From Salvelinus alpinus (taxonomy: Eukaryota; Chordata; Actinopteri; Salmoniformes; Salmonidae), in the NCBI RefSeq assembly GCF_045679555.1, contig NC_092122.1:12637043-12701042 (forward strand): a stretch of DNA of 64,000 nucleotides. The letters run 5' to 3'. Within the stretch, counting starts at the first letter, position 1. Every line of letters begins with the position of its first letter. This document shows, piece after piece, positions 48,925-60,942 of this stretch. Below the pieces are notes generated by a model. The model was not told where the DNA came from. It did not search any database and saw only the letters and a program-made list of their open reading frames with translations. Made by a program: the position numbers and the translations under genes.

Positions 48925-50186
48925 ATAAAGACAAATTTACATTAATTTAGTAGCATGTCTTTTTTGCAATGTGTAACTTTTTTCCAGACTTAAGATGGAG
49001 TTGAAACCTGCAAGCATGCCATCTTCATGGAAGGCACAGACTTTGAAGTAATGTATTTTAAATGGCGTGCTGATGTGGACAGGCTCAAGACAGGCCAGGT
49101 CCAGCTCAACACGCCAATTAAAATACATTACTTCAAAGTCTGTGCCGTTGGGGGAAAAAAATATGTAATATAGATCTTGTTTGCTAAAATAATTTACACT
49201 CCCAATATTTATCTAGAAACTGCAAAACTGCAATAAAATACATGAAAACTGTTTTAGAAATGTTTTGTGTTTTCTCTCAAATAAGTTCTGAAACAATTAT
49301 CTTAATCAATTACCATCATAGTGAATTAAATATTTGAAATGTTAAATAGTTCCGTATTGTTAGTTGAAGTGCTATTTTCACATATCGCCTGACTGATGAT
49401 TAGCATTAACTTCACAACAGATGAGGGGCCCACCCTGCATCTACATGTACATTTTGATCTTGAATGTAATCAACATGCGTAAATATTAAAACACACTTGA
49501 TCATGGAGTGCGATTAGTCCGCTTTTGATTATCACGGATTATATATCAGAAGTTTCTTTTATGGTACAGAAGAACAATCAATGTTCCAGAGAGGCAATGG
49601 TATCACCTACACACACACCCTCTCTATCTTTTCAAGTTTTTCCATGCATAACCCTTTGATCATCTTGAATTATAGTTACATTGGTTATGACAAAGTGAAA
49701 TAATGCGTTTTAAATGTTAAAATAATAAGTGTCCTTTACTAATATAAATATTATACCAACAACCTCTGTATCTACATAAGAGCTATTCTACATAATAGGA
49801 TAAACAGATTAAAACATGTTTGCACACTTTCTTTTGTCTGTAACCTTCACCTGTCTGAATGGATGAGAAGCAAACAAAGTGAATGCTCCCTAGCTCAGGG
49901 ACATGTCACTTGGCAGTAACAAAAGGCTCAACCGCAGTAGATAAATGCCTATGAACACAAAAAACTAGCACGCACGCCCTTACCAGAACACAATGCCGTG
50001 AAGCTGATTACCCACATAAAGGTCCAAACACTAGCGGCGCTTTGCTGGCACTGTTGGATAATGTCTTGTTTTTGAATTGGTTCCTGATAAGATTGTCAGA
50101 CAGTTCTTTTTCGGAGGTATAAGGGGAGGACAGCTCTTGTGTGGACATTTCAGCCACTTAGTCGCCCGGATCTCGGCAGCAGAACC
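48925..50186. other. IgB-IgC intergenic region
   Basis: It holds the inverted repeat at 49033-49146 and otherwise unassigned AT-rich sequence. The last few hundred bases should contain the IgC promoter and 5' UTR, but no motif is claimed. Confidence 0.35.
49033..49146. repeat. 37-bp inverted repeat with one mismatch
   Basis: The left arm is ggcacagactttgaagtaat then gtattttaaatggcgtg. The right arm is its reverse complement ending cttcaaagtctgtgcc, separated by about 40 nt. This is near-perfect palindromy, likely a MITE or foldback element. Confidence 0.85.
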
Positions 50187-52629
50187 ATGGTTCTCCTCTG
50201 CACATTTAGTCTGCCTCTGCTGCTCACCTGCCTGGCAGGTAAGATACCACATTCAACTGAATCTGTTAGTGTTGAGGTCAAATCTACTTCAAGTCAGGAA
50301 TGACATTTTCTCATGCAAAATTGTAATGTAAAAAAAAATCTGAATTTTTCTGAATTGTCAAAGTAGCGAATAAGAAAAAGTTTTGTAATGAAAATCCAAA
50401 TGTTTTAAACAGAGAAGTGTCTGCATGTAACGTGTATCTAGGGCCTAGGCCATATAAATGTGTTATTAATGCTTTATAAGATAGTTCATGTAAAGCGAAC
50501 CATTGTGATGGCATGGGATTCTTTTTCTTTCTGTGTTTCTGTAGGAACACTTGCCAGTGAGAGAGAGCAGGGCAGGACATCGGAGGAAACCACACCACGT
50601 AAGATACATTAGGTTTCTGGCATCATTTCTAAGTAAACAAAATAAATGTATGCCAAAAGGCTATATGCATTAATCACCCATTGTTTATCCTTACACTAAC
50701 ATTATAACATTACGGTGAACAATAAAACATGTAAATCCACTTCGTCCTAATTTTTCCACATTATGTTTATGACTCAGGGGCTTGTTTTCCGTTTTGTTAG
50801 ATGGGCCGTCCTTTGTGGAGATCAGTGGGGTGAACACAGTGACGGTGGAGGTTCCCTATGGCTTCCAGTGTTCAGCCAATTGCTTCCCAACTTGCACCTT
50901 CACCTGGACCAGAGGAGGGCTCACCACCCAGGGCCCAGAGCTCAACCTCCAGCTGAAGGAGCAGGTTCCTCCACAGGTCCTGATCTGTATGGCTATAAAC
51001 CCCACCACTGGGAAGTCAGTGACGGTCAGCAAAACAGTCAACGTGACGTGTAGGTTACTTATAATCAGTTTTTATCAATCTAAATGAATATATAGAAATC
51101 ATACTATGCCAACAGATGTTATGCTTTTGTGTCTCTGTACTGCACATCCAAAGCTTGTGGAGCTCTGTTCTACACTCTCCAACCTAATTCAACCGACAAT
51201 TATTATACAACAATTATTTATTTTCTAGCTGGACCGTCCAATATAAAGATCTCAGGTCCTGATATACTGTCCAGTGGAGTGACGTCCAACTTTTCCTGCT
51301 CTGCTGATTGCTACCCGTCCTGCTCCTACACCTGGACAATTAGTTCTGAAGCACAAAGCACAGTGACCACCAAATATGGTCAAACCATCTCTGTCACACC
51401 TGACTCCTGGGAGATTGCAGAGGAATTGATCTGTGATGCTCAGGACACTGTCTCACTCCTCTACATCTCAACCTATGTCACACCTTACGTGGCCCGTGAG
51501 TGGAATTTTTGTCCTTTTTTTCAACTTTGGAGTGGTCCATTGAAGTCGCATTGGATAATTATTACTATATTATGTTAATCATATATTCCGTGTACACTGA
51601 ATTTTTAGAAAGTTCTAAGAGTTTATAATCAATTAAACACATAATCAAGTGTTTCCTTCCACCTCTTCCCAGGTGGACCGGGGGCCATTTTGATCACGGG
51701 TGCCAGCTCAGTGACAGTAGGAGACACTTACAACTTTGTGTGCTTTGTTGACTGCACCCCCTCCTGTAACTTTACCTGGACATTCAATGGAAAGATCTTC
51801 AATGGCGACGAGATCCAGTTGCCCATCTTCCATAAGGGCGATAAGCCCATGGTTGGCAGTAAACTGGTGGTTACTGTTGATGAGTACAGGCACAATGAGG
51901 TACTGACGTGTGAGGCCAAGAATGTTGCCTCAGGGGTCACTGCTGTTAGCAGCAAGATCCTGAGCGTCACTGGTAAGTCATCGTTTTTGTGACAAAAGAT
52001 TTGTCACAAGTCAATATTTAGAATCAGATGTTTGGAGGTGAAAGCTCACCATTTTGTAAAAGCCAACTCAAAGTATTTAACTTGGTATCTCTCTGAAAAT
52101 AAAATGTTCCTCGTTCTTTCTGTCCTCTTCACCTCTTTTCCACTCCCGTCTTCCAGATCCAATCTCTGTACAGCCGGTGTCCCAGGACAAGCCCTTGGCA
52201 CACCAGCCCTTCTCACTGCAGTGTGTGGGCTCTCAGAATCCAGCCTCCATTTTGTGGTTAAAAAATGGCCTCCCTGTAGCTGTGTCCGGCAGGGTCAGTC
52301 TCTCCCCCAACAACATCACTATGTCTTTTAGTCCTCTGCTCCAGTCTGATGGTGGGCTGTACCAATGCATCGTTTCTCAGGGGGGAGCACCCATCAAAGG
52401 GCTTGGGTACCAACTGAATGTAAATTGTGAGTATGCAGAGATAAATTCTGTTTATACAGCCATTTTTGCTCACCATACACCAGTATTTCAAGAAAGATCA
52501 TAAAAGAGATCCAGTTAGTATTTACAGGAGCAATTAGGGGTTAAGTGCCTTGCTCAAAGGCACATCAACAGAACCCTTAGAACAGAACCCTACTTGCCAC
52601 CCCTATGTGTGTGTGTGTGTGTGTGTGTG

Positions 52630-52660
<31 letters not shown>

Positions 52661-53918
52661 GTTTACAAGCTAATCATAAAGATATTTCATGACATTTTCC
52701 AGATGGACCACTTCAAGCTGTTATCATCCACTCTGGCAAAGGCCCAGTAGGTAAAGTCCTGTATCTCCTGCCTGGATCAAAGACAGCCCTTCAGTGTTCG
52801 GCCCTGTGCTACCCCACCTGTACCTACACCTGGATATACAAGGGGAGGCTGGCAGAGATGAACGCCTCCTTCTCCCTCACACCTGAGACCACCATGGACG
52901 GAGGACCCCTCAGCTGTGTGGCTTACAACTCAGTGACCAATGACAACAGCACTGCCAATACCTCAGTTGTGTTACTTGGTGAGCAATAGTTAGATTGTAT
53001 TTGTCAAAACATATTTCTATGCAGACCTTGAAACTGAGTGGTCTTGTCACTGTCGTACAAGCCATTCTAGGTCTAATGTTGACCTTTCAGATGGACCATC
53101 TAACGTGACCATCTCAGGACCAGGTGCCCTAGAGGTAGGGGTCAAGGCCAGCTTCAAGTGTATTGCCCAGTGCTCTCCCTCTTGCAGCTACACCTGGAGT
53201 GTATATGGTCGGACCATGCACGGCAGCGTGGTCGATATAACCATCAACCGTTACGTGGCCACTGAGTCTTTCAGCTGCGAGGCACACAACACGATCACCG
53301 GGAAGACAGTCACAGCCAATGAGACACTCAGTGTCACAGGTATGGTCAAACTACTATGATCCATCAATTTAATTGTTGGTCTTATAACACTTCCTACTAC
53401 TCTATTCAACTGGGGACGGCATCTTCGGTAATAATTGTCATGCAACCGGCCAGTTATTGCCATAATTGTCATTTTAGTAGAAAAATGTTTTGAGCTTGTA
53501 ATGTATCATTATGCACGTTTGAAAATTAGCTACAACAAATCTAGTGAATACAACACAGCTTTGGTGAAACCCGCATCTCAATAATAGTTGACCGCTTGGA
53601 ACTTTTGAAAATGAAGCTTCTCTCGACCGTGCCGTCCTGCTCGTAAAATGATTACCAACTTCACCCAGTTCATGAAAAACTGCTATTGGGTAAACTATTA
53701 ACTGAGAAAAAAGTTGAATCCCCTGTGCTAAAATATAGGTATTAAGACAATTGACACTTTGCTTATAGTTCACGGTTATTCTCCATAATTGTCAGTTACA
53801 CGCTAATACAATTATTGTGCCAGCCATACATCATGTGTAGTAGACATGCAACAAAGTTCAGTCAGCTATTAACATTTCTCCCCTTATTCCCAAAGATTCT
53901 CACTGGTGTGGATGTTGA
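50187..53918 (+). CDS. IgC: six-Ig-domain secreted or surface protein
   Basis: Exons: 50187-50238, 50545-50598, 50801-51049, 51229-51495, 51673-51972, 52157-52426, 52703-52978, 53091-53339; a short last exon 53896-53918 is tentative (about 579 aa). All introns are phase 1. The signal peptide is MVLLCTFSLPLLLTCLAG. Domains 1, 2, 3, 5 and 6 have the motif (FQCSANCFPTCTFTW, FSCSADCYPSCSYTW, FVCFVDCTPSCNFTW, LQCSALCYPTCTYTW, FKCIAQCSPSCSYTW). Domain 4 is a conventional Ig domain without it (FSLQCVGSQNPASILWLKNG, SDGGLYQC). Exon 8 is closest to IgA/IgB domains (GALEVGVKASFKC). The tentative terminal exon encodes DSHWCGC and a stop, giving no anchor; another last exon may have been missed. The gene converges on rpap3. 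The family is unnamed to my knowledge. Confidence 0.72.
52515..52670. repeat. HpaI-SINE scrap and TG/TA microsatellites in IgC intron 6
   Basis: gttaagtgccttgctcaaag (a reversed SINE piece) is followed by (TG)n at about 52605-52630 and (AT)n at about 52636-52660. It has no coding value. Confidence 0.7.
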
Positions 53919-54688
53919 GAACAGTCAAGACAAGAATTCCATTCAATGGCGGTGGGACAACAATGCAATCAAACAGTGTCTTTATTATCTTGTACTGCTG
54001 TCTGGAAAACATGTGCTTTGTTAATGCAGTTTGACAGACTTCCTGTAATTTGTTTATTTTCCACATATTGTGTATACTTTGCCAACCTCTTAGTCCATGT
54101 GTAGATGACACCAAAAACCTATATTTTACAGTTAACATGTGAAAACACTATTTGCTGAAAAGTATCTTCTCCATAATCTACACTTTCAGTGATCATCAAT
54201 AAAGATTGTCAATTTATTAAGTATTCACTTATTTACTGCAATTCATGTCTTGGAGATGTACGGTCCTGGACAGAAGAATTGAAAATAACAAAAATGTTTT
54301 GCCTTTATTCATATTTCAGTTCTCATGGCTTTCTAAGAGTGGCAGATGTATATTTGAACTATTACCCATATGGTTCTGTTGGGCCGCAGTCAGATAGAAC
54401 ATTCTTGTTTTGGCCATGCATAGTAACTACTGCTCTCATATAAGGATGAAACTTATACATGTTGAGCCATAGGAGAAAAATTAAAATAAAACAGTATTAC
54501 ATCAAATGTTACAGACCTACCAACACGGCAGCCGAAATTAAGTGATGCATTGTTGCGTACACACAGCAATGTTTCGATTAGTAACAAGTACAGGAGCATT
54601 GAAAAACTCCTTCAATCGACCGCTTGCTGAAGTAAAGAACAATTTTGCTCTCCATGGTGATGTCCATTTTTAGGGTTCTGCACTCACG
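53919..54688. other. convergent 3' region of IgC and rpap3
   Basis: The AATAAA at 54198 (plus) could end IgC. TTTATT at about 54304 (AATAAA on minus) could end rpap3. The 54189-54443 plus frame lacks a family signal and is not called. Confidence 0.4.
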
Positions 54689-57600
54689 TCACACTCCATA
54701 CTTCTTTTGCAGGGCTCCTACTGAAGCGTCCTCAAGTCCAGCTTGACGAAGAAAGTCAAACAATTCTTGTAGAACTAGAAATAACAAAAAAGGTTGCCGT
54801 TATCAATGTCAAATAATAATTTTGCATTGGGGTTAAATAATGTAACAAAACTGTGCCAGATCAACAACCAAATCGGTACCTTTCTTCTCAGCGTTGGACA
54901 TGAACATGACAGCCATGTCGAACCGCCTCACACCGGCCAGATTCCTGAGGATCTCCAGCATGACAGGTGGCTCTTCATTCCTTCATTTGATAAAGGACAA
55001 TGTGACAACAGTCACATTTCTTGTAAGAGCCATAACATTCGTAATGGCATGGTATTTGTACAGTACTCACTTGATGTAGAAGCTTTGTAACGTCCTTAGA
55101 ATCTGATTGAGCATGTCTGGTTCAAGAGAGCTCTGGAAGATCTTTGCGTAAGCCTGAGGCTGGATTTGCTAAAACAACACAAACATCAGTCCTTGGTGGC
55201 ATCTACATGTTTTTCTCAGCAGAAAAGACAAATCTCGTTGTATGGTGATTTGTTAAGTGTACAAATAGAACCCCAAACAAGAGATGAGGTCTCTGTTGAA
55301 GAATAGATGATCACAATAAGACAGGCATCCAAGATAAGATATAGCCTATTAGGGCACATCATTAGCAACCATTTTGTATAGGCTATAACTAAAATGTTAA
55401 ATAAAAAAGGACATTAATAACCCATATTGTTTATTTATTTTCCCCTTTGAACTTTAACTATTTGCACATATGACATTTGAAATGTCTATTCTTTTGGATG
55501 TGTAATATTATGTTTTCATCATATTTTAATTCCACACCCACCTTCAAATACTTGTAGATAACTTCAGGGCCATTTCCAATCTTCCTTAGGTCTGCCTCTA
55601 GCTGGAAGCTGTTGGTGGGGGCAGGAGGTACGAGCTCAGTTGAGGGTGTAGCAGGCGGTTCTGTTGGTTCACTGACAGTTGCCTCTCTGTGCTGCTGTGT
55701 CTGTGCTCTCACAGCATACCCCTCAGGCCCTCTGAAATAAGAAAACAGCCTCAGTGGGGCTATTGTCAAAAGCATAACTGTTGACAAAAGTTCTATTCAA
55801 AACTAACTAAAAACATGCATCAACAAAACCCTCAAGCCGTTCGGCAATTAAACAATATCTCTTACTTGACAGGGGAATGTGAGGGGACGTTTGATGTTTC
55901 TTCAATCTTCAGGATCTTAGCACTGGGGGAGGTAGAGGGGGGTGAGGCCTGACCCTCTCTCAAGGTGTCTGCAATGGAGGTGGTCTTCTGGGGCCTAACA
56001 CGGGGGGCTGTGGTTGAAGTCAACACAGCCGAGGACTCCTCCTGGACCAGGATCTTTCCACAAACCTCTTCAATGTCCACTCTACTCAATGGCTTCTGGG
56101 ATAAGGAAATCCAATAGGAACATTGTCGTGTGTCAATCTTTCAAGCCAAGTTTAGAAACAGCCTACCAAAAATATTTTCCTGTTTTATCTGAGTGACTCA
56201 CGGTTGACTGCAGGTGAGGTGGTTTGTTAATTGGCTGTACTGTTCTCCGCTGTGCATGCTCTTCTGTTGCCAGCAGACCACTGGTGCCCATGTCCTAAGA
56301 GCAGAGAGAGGCTATGTCAATGATTTGTCAACAAAGACAACAGGTGTAAGAACATTAACACAACAACCATAGTGAGCATGGAAGCACATACGTACAATTG
56401 CAATCTTCTTCATCTCATGAAATGCCTGCTTGTTTCCTGGTTCCAGCTTCAGGACCTCCTCAAAATCTACAATAAAAATACATGACATAATAAACAGTTC
56501 CATGACTACTGCTACCATTCACACAAAGACTTCAACCTGCTCAAGGTAGTTACATAGAAACATGCCTAGCCTATACAAAATGGTTGCTAATGACCTACTA
56601 ATAAGATAAACTGTATCTACTGTACCTTCTTTAGCTTGTTTGAGCAGTCCCAGAGCAGCCCTGGCTGTCCCTCTGCGGGCAAAGGCCTTTGAATAGGTGC
56701 CATCCAGGGCTATTGCTTTACTGCCGTCCTCCTCAGCCTCTTTATATCTAAGGAGAGAATTAAGCTTAATCAATGCACAGCTTTGACAGAATTTACACTT
56801 ATCCAATACTCTCTTATCCTGCCTTCCCTGCTGCTTACCTCTGCAGCTTTAAGTAAGCCATGGCCCGGTTGGCAGGCAGGAGGACGTTGGTGCTGTCCGC
56901 TTTCATGCCCTTGGTGTAGTACTCTACTGCTGCCTCATACTTCCCCTCTTTGAAGTATGCATTCCCCTGAAAGAGTCAAGGTTTAGTGTCGTGGTAACGA
57001 TTTAGAAAGCAATGCACTTAAAAACAGGCAAATAGCATGCTGTAGTACACCTGTGGTATGTCTTCTGCACTGCAGTGTCTGAGTCACTGGTACCCAATAT
57101 GTAGCGGGCCTACTCAAACATCAAAAGGTAAGTGTAGCTGGTGGCTCTACCCTGTCTTTCTGCACCACCGCCTCCTGTCTCCTCTGCTGTTCCTCCATGA
57201 GCTGCTGTTGCTTGACATCCACCGCAGCCTCTGGGCTTTCTGCCTTTCCACCCAGTTTAGCAATGACCTACCGATAAAGGAGAGGTTAGAGTGGATCAGG
57301 GAGGGGGATACAGAGGTACAGTAATAGATCCAACACCAGATAATGTCTCACCTCTTTGCATTTCATCACTTCATTCTGTGCCTCCAGGTTTCCAGGATCC
57401 AGCTTGAGAACCATTACATAATCTAGTTATGTAGAGGAAGGAAGCACAAATTGTTTTTAAGTGACCTATTATAAGATAATAATCCATATAAAAACTATAC
57501 ATCCTCTGCTGGCATTCTACCCATTTGAAAACGTGTGTTGTTGTGTTACTATTACTCCTCACCTTCTAGGGCAGATTCATAATTTTGCAGGGCGAATCGA

Positions 57601-59002
57601 GACGCTCCTCTTCGTGCAAATGCTTTGAAGTAGTTACTGTCCAGAGCGATGGACAAGTTGCAGTCAGACTCGGCAACAGCAAACCTGACGGACAGAGAAA
57701 TATGAATTCTCACATTAATGTTGTCATTTAAAATGTTATATATATTGCTTATTTCCTTACATGTTGCTTACTTTTTGAGTCTGAAGAAGCAGGCAGCTCG
57801 GTTTGTAGGCAGAACGGGGTTATAAGGGTCTGCACCCATGCCTCTGGTGTAACACTCAATGGCATCATCATACTTCCCTTCTTTGAACAGCTGACTACCC
57901 TGAAAAACAATTGTCAAACTCAGTACAGCAAATATAAGATTTTGCAATCTATACATACAATAAAGTAGTAACATTTACTGACTACAGGTGACTGCTGACT
58001 GAGTATTATTGACTACTACCATCAATGACTGGTGATAGTTGCTAACGAGGCCCCGATGGTGGTATACTGTATGGGTAATTGTCTAGGATTTCAGAGGCAA
58101 CTTTCTAGTCCTACAGACATCTAAATCACAGCATACTGCAAACAAATGCCCAGTTTGCAAGTCTGTTCCTTGAATTGACCTTCAAATGGTGGTCATTGTG
58201 TCATCATAATAATAATAAGTCATATTTTAAAATGACAACATTTACATGAGAAATCATATTTCGGTATGTCTGTCAGGTTTGCTGTGGCTGAATCTGACTA
58301 CAATACTATAAGTTTGAAGCCATACTTTCTCCTTCTCAGCAAGCACCTTGTCTTGGTCAGTAGCCGGAACCCCAGAATCCTCAGACTCAGAGTCATTGGA
58401 CTCAGCAGCACTGTCCTCTTTATCCATGGACTCCAATACCTTGTCCTACCAGAAGACAAAAAAACATCCCAAAAAATGTTTAGTGTAACAGCAAGCAGTA
58501 CATTCTGTTTAGCAGGGTGCACTGCTGCCATTCAGTTTAAAACCATAGACTTAGTTTAAACTCACTATTGAAATCAAACGAGAAACAGGCAAGATCCACC
58601 TAATCTATTACCACATCAAATTTGTCCCATGACTGATAGTCATGAGACTTTATCCTGCGTGCTTGTTTTGGTTCAGTCTTTGCATTGTTGTCTGATGCCT
58701 TCTTTTTCTCCCTCTTCTTTTTGTAGCCCTTGTTTCGCACTGGTGGGACGCTTTTCTAAGGAAGGAATACATAGGTCAGGATCTTTCTAACATAGCACAA
58801 TCTGAACTCTATAGCTAAATATAAAATATACACATTTTCAAGTGTTACATACTTGAGACTCGCCAACGCTCCCAGTTCTTAGTTGCTCATCCTTCCTCTT
58901 TATGTCAGTTTCCCAGCTGTCAAGATCTTTCATGAAGTTATGCAGGTCCTCTGCATTTTGTCGCATTTGCAGTTGGAGTTCAATGGATTTGTTTTCAGAC
59001 AT
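54689..59002 (-). CDS. rpap3: RNA polymerase II-associated protein 3, complete, 16 coding exons
   Basis: Exons in reading order: 59002-58853, 58755-58612, 58445-58326, 57899-57772, 57684-57563, 57422-57352, 57267-57151, 56966-56839, 56747-56626, 56466-56396, 56294-56202, 56095-55866, 55731-55542, 55168-55071, 54980-54880, 54774-54689, giving 1971 nt and 656 aa (human 665). RPAP3 is the TPR subunit of the R2TP/PAQosome, linking HSP90/HSP70 to RUVBL1/2 and PIH1D1 for assembly of RNA polymerase II and PIKKs. Seen: N-terminus MSENKSIELQLQMRQNAEDL; acidic linker; first TPR block (FKEGKYDDAIECYTRGMGAD, PYNPVLPTNRAACFFRLKK); coiled QQQLMEEQQRRQEAV; second TPR block (FKEGKYEAAVEYYTKGMKAD, NVLLPANRAMAYLKLQR); and the C-terminal RPAP3 domain (NSFQLEADLRKI, VRRFDMAVMFMS, ALQKKYGV). 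A splice acceptor lies 6 nt before the ATG, so a non-coding first exon is likely. The frame is fully intact. Confidence 0.95.
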
Positions 59003-59517
59003 GCCTACCTGTCAAATACGTTGGATATACTAGGTTGACAAAACAGGAGATAGGATCACTTTCATTTAATATGATAGTCAGCTAACTATATATCTAGTCA
59101 ACGGGGACAAATAAACAATAAAAACACTAACTTAGTTAGCTAACAGTCAGTTATTTATTGACGTTACTCAAACTGTGGCGCTAGTAACATCACGCTACTG
59201 TTGACTAACTACTATAACATCAAGGAGCTAGCTACAGTTGAGTAATTAGCTAGTTAGCTAGTCACGGCTGTCTCGCAAAAGCAGCAATTTATAGCTGGTA
59301 GCTAGCTAGTTGCCTAAGCTAACGCAACGCTTTTAACGAGTTTCGACCTGCATATAAGAGATGATTACATTATAATATTTGAGTACCTGTCCCTTGCGTC
59401 CCAAATTGATTGTAATTTATCAGTTTAAGAGGCTTACTAGTATTTAATGTTAGCTACAAACTATCACCATACTGTCGTTTTCTGTTTGTGTTCGGCGCCA
59501 TGACATCATGTCTTCTT
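59003..59517 (-). promoter_or_regulatory. rpap3: rpap3 5' intron and probable promoter
   Basis: An acceptor (tttgacag) precedes the start codon, so at least one upstream non-coding exon exists. The G/C-rich ggcgccatgacatcatg at about 59494-59510 includes TGACATCA, one base from a CRE site, and is the likely start region. The exact first exon was not determined. Confidence 0.4.
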
Positions 59518-60183
59518 CGACGACGAGGTTTAACGGCGGTTGGCATCCAATAAATGTTGCATTACTGCCACCTACTAGACTGGAGTACTCCACTATACTT
59601 TGCTTAAAAAATTAACACTACACTCACAAAAAAATAAAACCACGCTACTCCAGTATTTAAATCTATGTAGTCCTTCCTCAGGCCAACAACCTGAAAGGAT
59701 TGGACACCACGTAACACACCCTGTAACTCTTCTGATGTCAAGTCTCGCACACCCAAATACCTCTCTGCAGCTGCCACCACAACCTACATTTTCTACAACT
59801 TACGTTCCATCCCTGCAGTACAGTTGATAACCATTGCTATAAATGCAACAAATCTAAATCGTACAGAATAATATATCACTTGTTGGCCTATCCCTCTGTA
59901 CTGGTACAGATCTACTACTCACACCACTCATCTCAGGATCTGTCCCCCTTGACCAATCTTCCTCTACTTTCTTTACTGCCTCAGCATATGACAACTTCTC
60001 CACTACTCTAAACCTGGAAACCTAAACCTGTCTTTCTCGCAGGGGAAATTTCTGATCCACAGCCCCATGAGCACCCCTACAATTAACGCATACCACATTC
60101 CCCAATGCTACACATTCCTTTGTCTCATGCTCTTCTGCACACTTCTCACACTTAGGAACCTCCCTTCTACACACTGCTGCCAC

Positions 60184-60412
60184 ATTTTTACTTATTTTTA
60201 TTTCATCTTTATTTAACCAGGTAGGCCAGTTGAGAACAAGTTCTCATTTACAAGTGCGACCTGGCCAAGATAAAGTAAAGTAGTGCGACAAAAACAGAGT
60301 TACATATAAACAAACGTACAGTCAAAAACACAAAAGAAAATAAAAATAGAAAGATTTATGTACATTGTGTGCAAATGTAGAAGAGGTAGGCAATAAATAG
60401 GCAGAGGTGAAA
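60184..60412 (-). mobile_element. LINE 3' tail insertion
   Basis: ttcatctttatttaaccagg then agttgagaacaagttctcat and gcgacctggccaagataaag match the tail of the insertion at 34574. The copy is short and truncated, nested in the LINE ORF1 region. Confidence 0.75.
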
Positions 60413-60728
60413 AATAATTTGCATGCCCATAAGCTTGACACCTGTAACAACATAATGCATTTGGCACAAAAGCTAGTACAGGATAACGTATATATCCTAA
60501 CATCACTGTCGGGCAAAGACTCAAAATCAGAACTCAAAATAACAGACAATGACTTCTATTTAAACCACTCACGACACCCTGTCTGTGTCGCACCAAACGA
60601 CGAGCATCACAAACATCGGGAATCTTCCCCTTCAGCTGGTCAACTTTTACATTTACTGCTACTCCAGCAATCACTCCTTTCAATGGCACCCATTTCTTGA
60701 AAGCAAAACTATTTGCATGTCTTGCCCC

Positions 60729-60942
60729 TGTAACGGATGTGAAATGGCTAGCTAGTTAGCGGGTACGCGCTAATAGCGTTTCAATCAGTTACGTCACTTG
60801 CTCTGAAACCTAGAAGTAGTGGTTCCCCTTGCTCTGCAAGGGCCGCGGCTTTTGTGGAGCGATGGGTAACGATGCTTCGTGGGTGACTGTTGTTGATGTG
60901 TGCAGAGGGTCCCTGATGACGTACTAAAGTTATACTGTTACA
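60729..60942. mobile_element. short TG...CA repeat, possible solo LTR
   Basis: It starts TGTAACGGATGTGAAATGGC and ends ATACTGTTACA. The flanks are gcccc and ccccc, a near 5-bp duplication. It splits the LINE ORF1 region. The structure resembles a small LTR, but a MITE is also possible. Confidence 0.45.

Noticed and set aside
54189-54443. Terminal exon of IgC after cactttcag
   Set aside because: The phase would fit, but the 84-residue product has no anchor or Ig character and contains an AATAAA near its start, which looks like a transcript end.
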